DNA from: Sediminibacterium sp.
GTDB taxonomy: Bacteria > Bacteroidota > Bacteroidia > Chitinophagales > Chitinophagaceae
Direction of reading: 5' to 3'
Length of the DNA: 8,579 nt
Assembly: GCA_023256555.1 (NCBI GenBank)
Contig: JALRFB010000030.1
Coordinates: 1-8,579 of the forward strand
Below the pieces are notes generated by a model that worked only from the letters and a program-made list of their open reading frames with translations, made no database searches and was not told the origin of the DNA. Made by a program: the position numbers and the translations under genes. Below, piece after piece: positions 7,140-8,579 of this stretch. How positions within the stretch are numbered: position 1 is the stretch's first letter; each line of letters begins with the position of its first letter.

Positions 7140-7211
7140 GGCCTTGTCGTACAATGGTTAGTACAAGAGTTTCCGAAGCTCTAAATCCAGGTTCGATCCC
7201 CGGCGAGGCCA
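7140..7211 (+). tRNA. tRNA-Arg with anticodon CCG
   Basis: 72-nt cloverleaf folded by hand. The acceptor stem pairs 7140-7146 with 7204-7210 (six Watson-Crick pairs and one U-G). The D stem is GTAC/GTAC with loop AATGGTTA. The anticodon stem is 7166-7170 with 7178-7182, with loop TTCCGAA and anticodon CCG at 7173-7175, which reads CGG. The T loop is TTCGATC on a CCAGG/CCCGG stem containing one A-C mismatch (7189 with 7199+1, base 7201 side). The discriminator is A7211, followed by CAAAC, so CCA is not encoded. It lies 8 bp after crtY, leaving no room for its own promoter outside the crtY coding region. Confidence 0.93.
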
Positions 7212-7216
7212 CAAAC

Positions 7217-7238
7217 TTTATTCAACGAAGTTGAAAAG
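7217..7238 (+). other. Small hairpin just downstream of the tRNA
   Basis: TTCAAC (7221-7226) and GTTGAA (7230-7235) form a perfect 6-bp stem with a 3-base GAA loop. With A7220 bulged, T7219 and T7218 extend it against A7236 and A7237. It starts within ten bases of the tRNA 3' end. It could slow or end transcription, or mark a processing boundary, but there is no U-run after it, so it is not a classical terminator. Confidence 0.35.
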
Positions 7239-7254
7239 AACTAATCATGACTAA

Positions 7255-7279
7255 GCAAAACAAGCTCGCTTGATTTTGC
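7255..7279. terminator. Hairpin, possible bidirectional terminator
   Basis: GCAAAACAAG (7255-7264) pairs with CTTG-A-TTTTGC (7269-7279) around a CTCG loop, giving 10 bp with a single bulged A7273. The stem base is A/T-rich on both strands, so TTTT lies on the 3' side of the inner stem in either direction. It is the strongest structure between the rightward tRNA/crt unit and the leftward outer-membrane gene, where a shared terminator would be expected. The T-run is short and inside the stem, so the assignment is tentative. Confidence 0.4.
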
Positions 7280-7479
7280 GCAGGAATTAAAGTGGTCCTT
7301 TATTCCACAATTTTACTGGTATCTGAGTACCAATATTCGCTAATAATGAATTTCTGAATCTAAGATAAATACGAGTGTAAATAGATGTTTTCATATCCAT
7401 TAATACCAATATGATCAATAGGTAACCCAATTAATGTGTAAAAATTACACTAACTATTGTCTAATTTCTTGATAATCAA

Positions 7480-8579
7480 CTAAAATACTTCACCTAGATT
7501 CATGAAAATACCATGGGATCCGCCTTGTCCAAAGGCATAATCTATAGCAACATTGGTATTTGAATGCTTGTTTAGTTTAATTCTTATACCTGCTCCATAG
7601 CCAGCTTTGATTTGTTGAAATCCTTTTTGTAGAGGTTCAGAAACAGAATGCATGTTGGCGAAAACCACAGCACCAATAAATCCATTTTCTGTAATACCAA
7701 ATCGGTATTCAGATTCTGCAAAGAATAATTTTTCTCCTCTGAATCTTCCCTGAATATATCCTCTTCCAGTGTTTAAGTTCCTATCTGAAGCTGTATAGGG
7801 GATATCCAAATAGGGTGCTTTACCGCTTAAAGTAAATACATTATATGTCCAAAATGCTAACATGTTTTTACTATGCATGGGGAAAGGAAGATATTTTCTT
7901 GCATCTAATGTGATACTTTGTAAAGCATAATCACTACCTAGAAATTTTAAATTTGTTCTATAGGATAAATTGAAATAAGCAGCCTCAGTTAGCGGATTCA
8001 CAATACTTGTTCTACTATCATACAATAAATCAAAAGTAACACCGGTAGAATTAGATGTTGTTGTTTTTCCATATTGTGTAAAACCATAAGTAGGTTTATT
8101 GATAGTAGTAGTATCTGAAATATTCCATCTATAATCTATATTCAAACCTGGACCAACATACCAATTAGGAGCAATTTTTTTCACTATCGATTGGTGTAAT
8201 TTTAAATAGGAATAATCAATCTGATCAAATTTGGTTAATTGATTATTCTCTGTACCTAATCCAAAATCTTTTTGAGGGAATTTTAAATAAGACCAATTAG
8301 TATTGATATTGTACTCGTTATTTTTAAGCCAAACATTGCTTAAAAACTGTGCAATAATTTGTTTGTTTTGAGTAAACTTTATTTCTGTAGAATAAGTGGA
8401 GTTCTTTGTGCTAGTATGTATGCTTGGTTTGATGTAATTAGCATTTAAAGAGGCTGCTAATTTTGTTGCCAAACTATATTCAACAGCTGGAATAAAAGAT
8501 AAATGAGGCTCAGTAATAGATTCTCCAATCGATCTGTCTTTGTTGACTTTTAAAATTCTATACACACCATCTACAAAAT
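7480..8579 (-). CDS. Omp85/BamA-like outer-membrane beta-barrel protein, C-terminal part
   Basis: Partial gene on the minus strand whose 5' end lies beyond the right edge. The frame stays open to base 8579 (FVDG precedes the Val codon GTG at 8563-8565), so that GTG is not a real start. Numbering from that Val, the 361 residues are a string of alternating strands typical of the surface-antigen (D15) barrel: WSYLKFPQKDFGLGT (91-105), DYSYLKLHQ (117-125), FDLLYDSRTSIVNP (178-191), DARKYLPFP (221-229) and GRGYIQGRFRGEKLFFAESEYRFG (267-290), which matches the position of the Omp85 loop-6 RGF-type motif. The protein ends in Phe, as outer-membrane barrels usually do. Function could be export, lipid transport or a standalone porin-like role; BamA itself is unlikely without visible POTRA repeats. 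It converges on the tRNA. Confidence 0.8.
   Translation of the reverse strand, partial: FVDGVYRILKVNKDRSIGESITEPHLSFIPAVEYSLATKLAASLNANYIKPSIHTSTKNSTYSTEIKFTQNKQIIAQFLSNVWLKNNEYNINTNWSYLKFPQKDFGLGTENNQLTKFDQIDYSYLKLHQSIVKKIAPNWYVGPGLNIDYRWNISDTTTINKPTYGFTQYGKTTTSNSTGVTFDLLYDSRTSIVNPLTEAAYFNLSYRTNLKFLGSDYALQSITLDARKYLPFPMHSKNMLAFWTYNVFTLSGKAPYLDIPYTASDRNLNTGRGYIQGRFRGEKLFFAESEYRFGITENGFIGAVVFANMHSVSEPLQKGFQQIKAGYGAGIRIKLNKHSNTNVAIDYAFGQGGSHGIFMNLGEVF

Noticed and set aside
7140..7479. tRNA 3' end as an integration (att) site
   Set aside because: No second copy of the tRNA 3' sequence and no integrase gene are visible in the window.
8563..8565. GTG as the start of the outer-membrane protein gene
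   Set aside because: The reading frame is open through the window edge, there is no signal peptide after this codon, and the barrel would begin abruptly.

Overview
This AT-rich window looks like a chromosomal segment of a pigmented Bacteroidota, probably near the Chitinophagaceae. The evidence is protein style (the Bacteroidetes type of CrtI with a TGQLTVPGPG C-terminal motif, the MerR-B12 regulator and the Omp85-like barrel), absence of Shine-Dalgarno sequences, a tRNA without encoded CCA, and an imperfect match to the Bacteroidetes TTTG / TAnnTTTG promoter. The taxonomic assignment is inference.

Layout. (1) Bases 1-1569 are the end of a dTDP-sugar cluster: the last nine codons of an upstream gene (probably rfbB), rfbC overlapping it by one base, and rfbA after a 125-bp gap holding three copies of a short repeat. 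(2) Bases 1611-2489 encode a MerR-type regulator with a cobalamin-binding domain of the CarH/LitR photoreceptor family. (3) Bases 2490-2611 are a striking regulatory region: a 97-bp two-fold symmetric array of four TGTTTAA-type half-sites, arranged as two identical palindromes around a plausible promoter. (4) Bases 2612-7131 are a tight co-directional operon: ECF sigma factor, crtI, crtB, crtZ, crtY, with gaps of 4, 0 and 18 bp and then an 8-bp overlap. (5) A tRNA-Arg(CCG) gene begins 8 bp after crtY. (6) Bases 7212-7479 have no gene but several small hairpins. (7) A convergent minus-strand gene for an Omp85/BamA-like outer-membrane barrel runs off the right edge.

How the parts work together. 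CrtB joins two GGPP into phytoene, CrtI desaturates it to lycopene, CrtY cyclises that to beta-carotene, and CrtZ hydroxylates it to zeaxanthin. No GGPP synthase or ketolase gene is in the window, so zeaxanthin is the predicted end product of this set. The order B12-MerR regulator, ECF sigma, crt genes resembles the LitR-LitS light-induced carotenoid circuit of Streptomyces and the CarA/CarH systems of Myxococcus. The simplest model is that the regulator represses the operon in the dark by binding the two palindromes, and that light acting on its cobalamin releases it. The protein keeps the W-x9-EH and E-x-H-x-x-G motifs but has Val where Thermus CarH has its light-state upper histidine ligand, so its light chemistry, if any, may differ. 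The most notable item is the paired, symmetric operator; I know of no description of this exact architecture but could not search for one.
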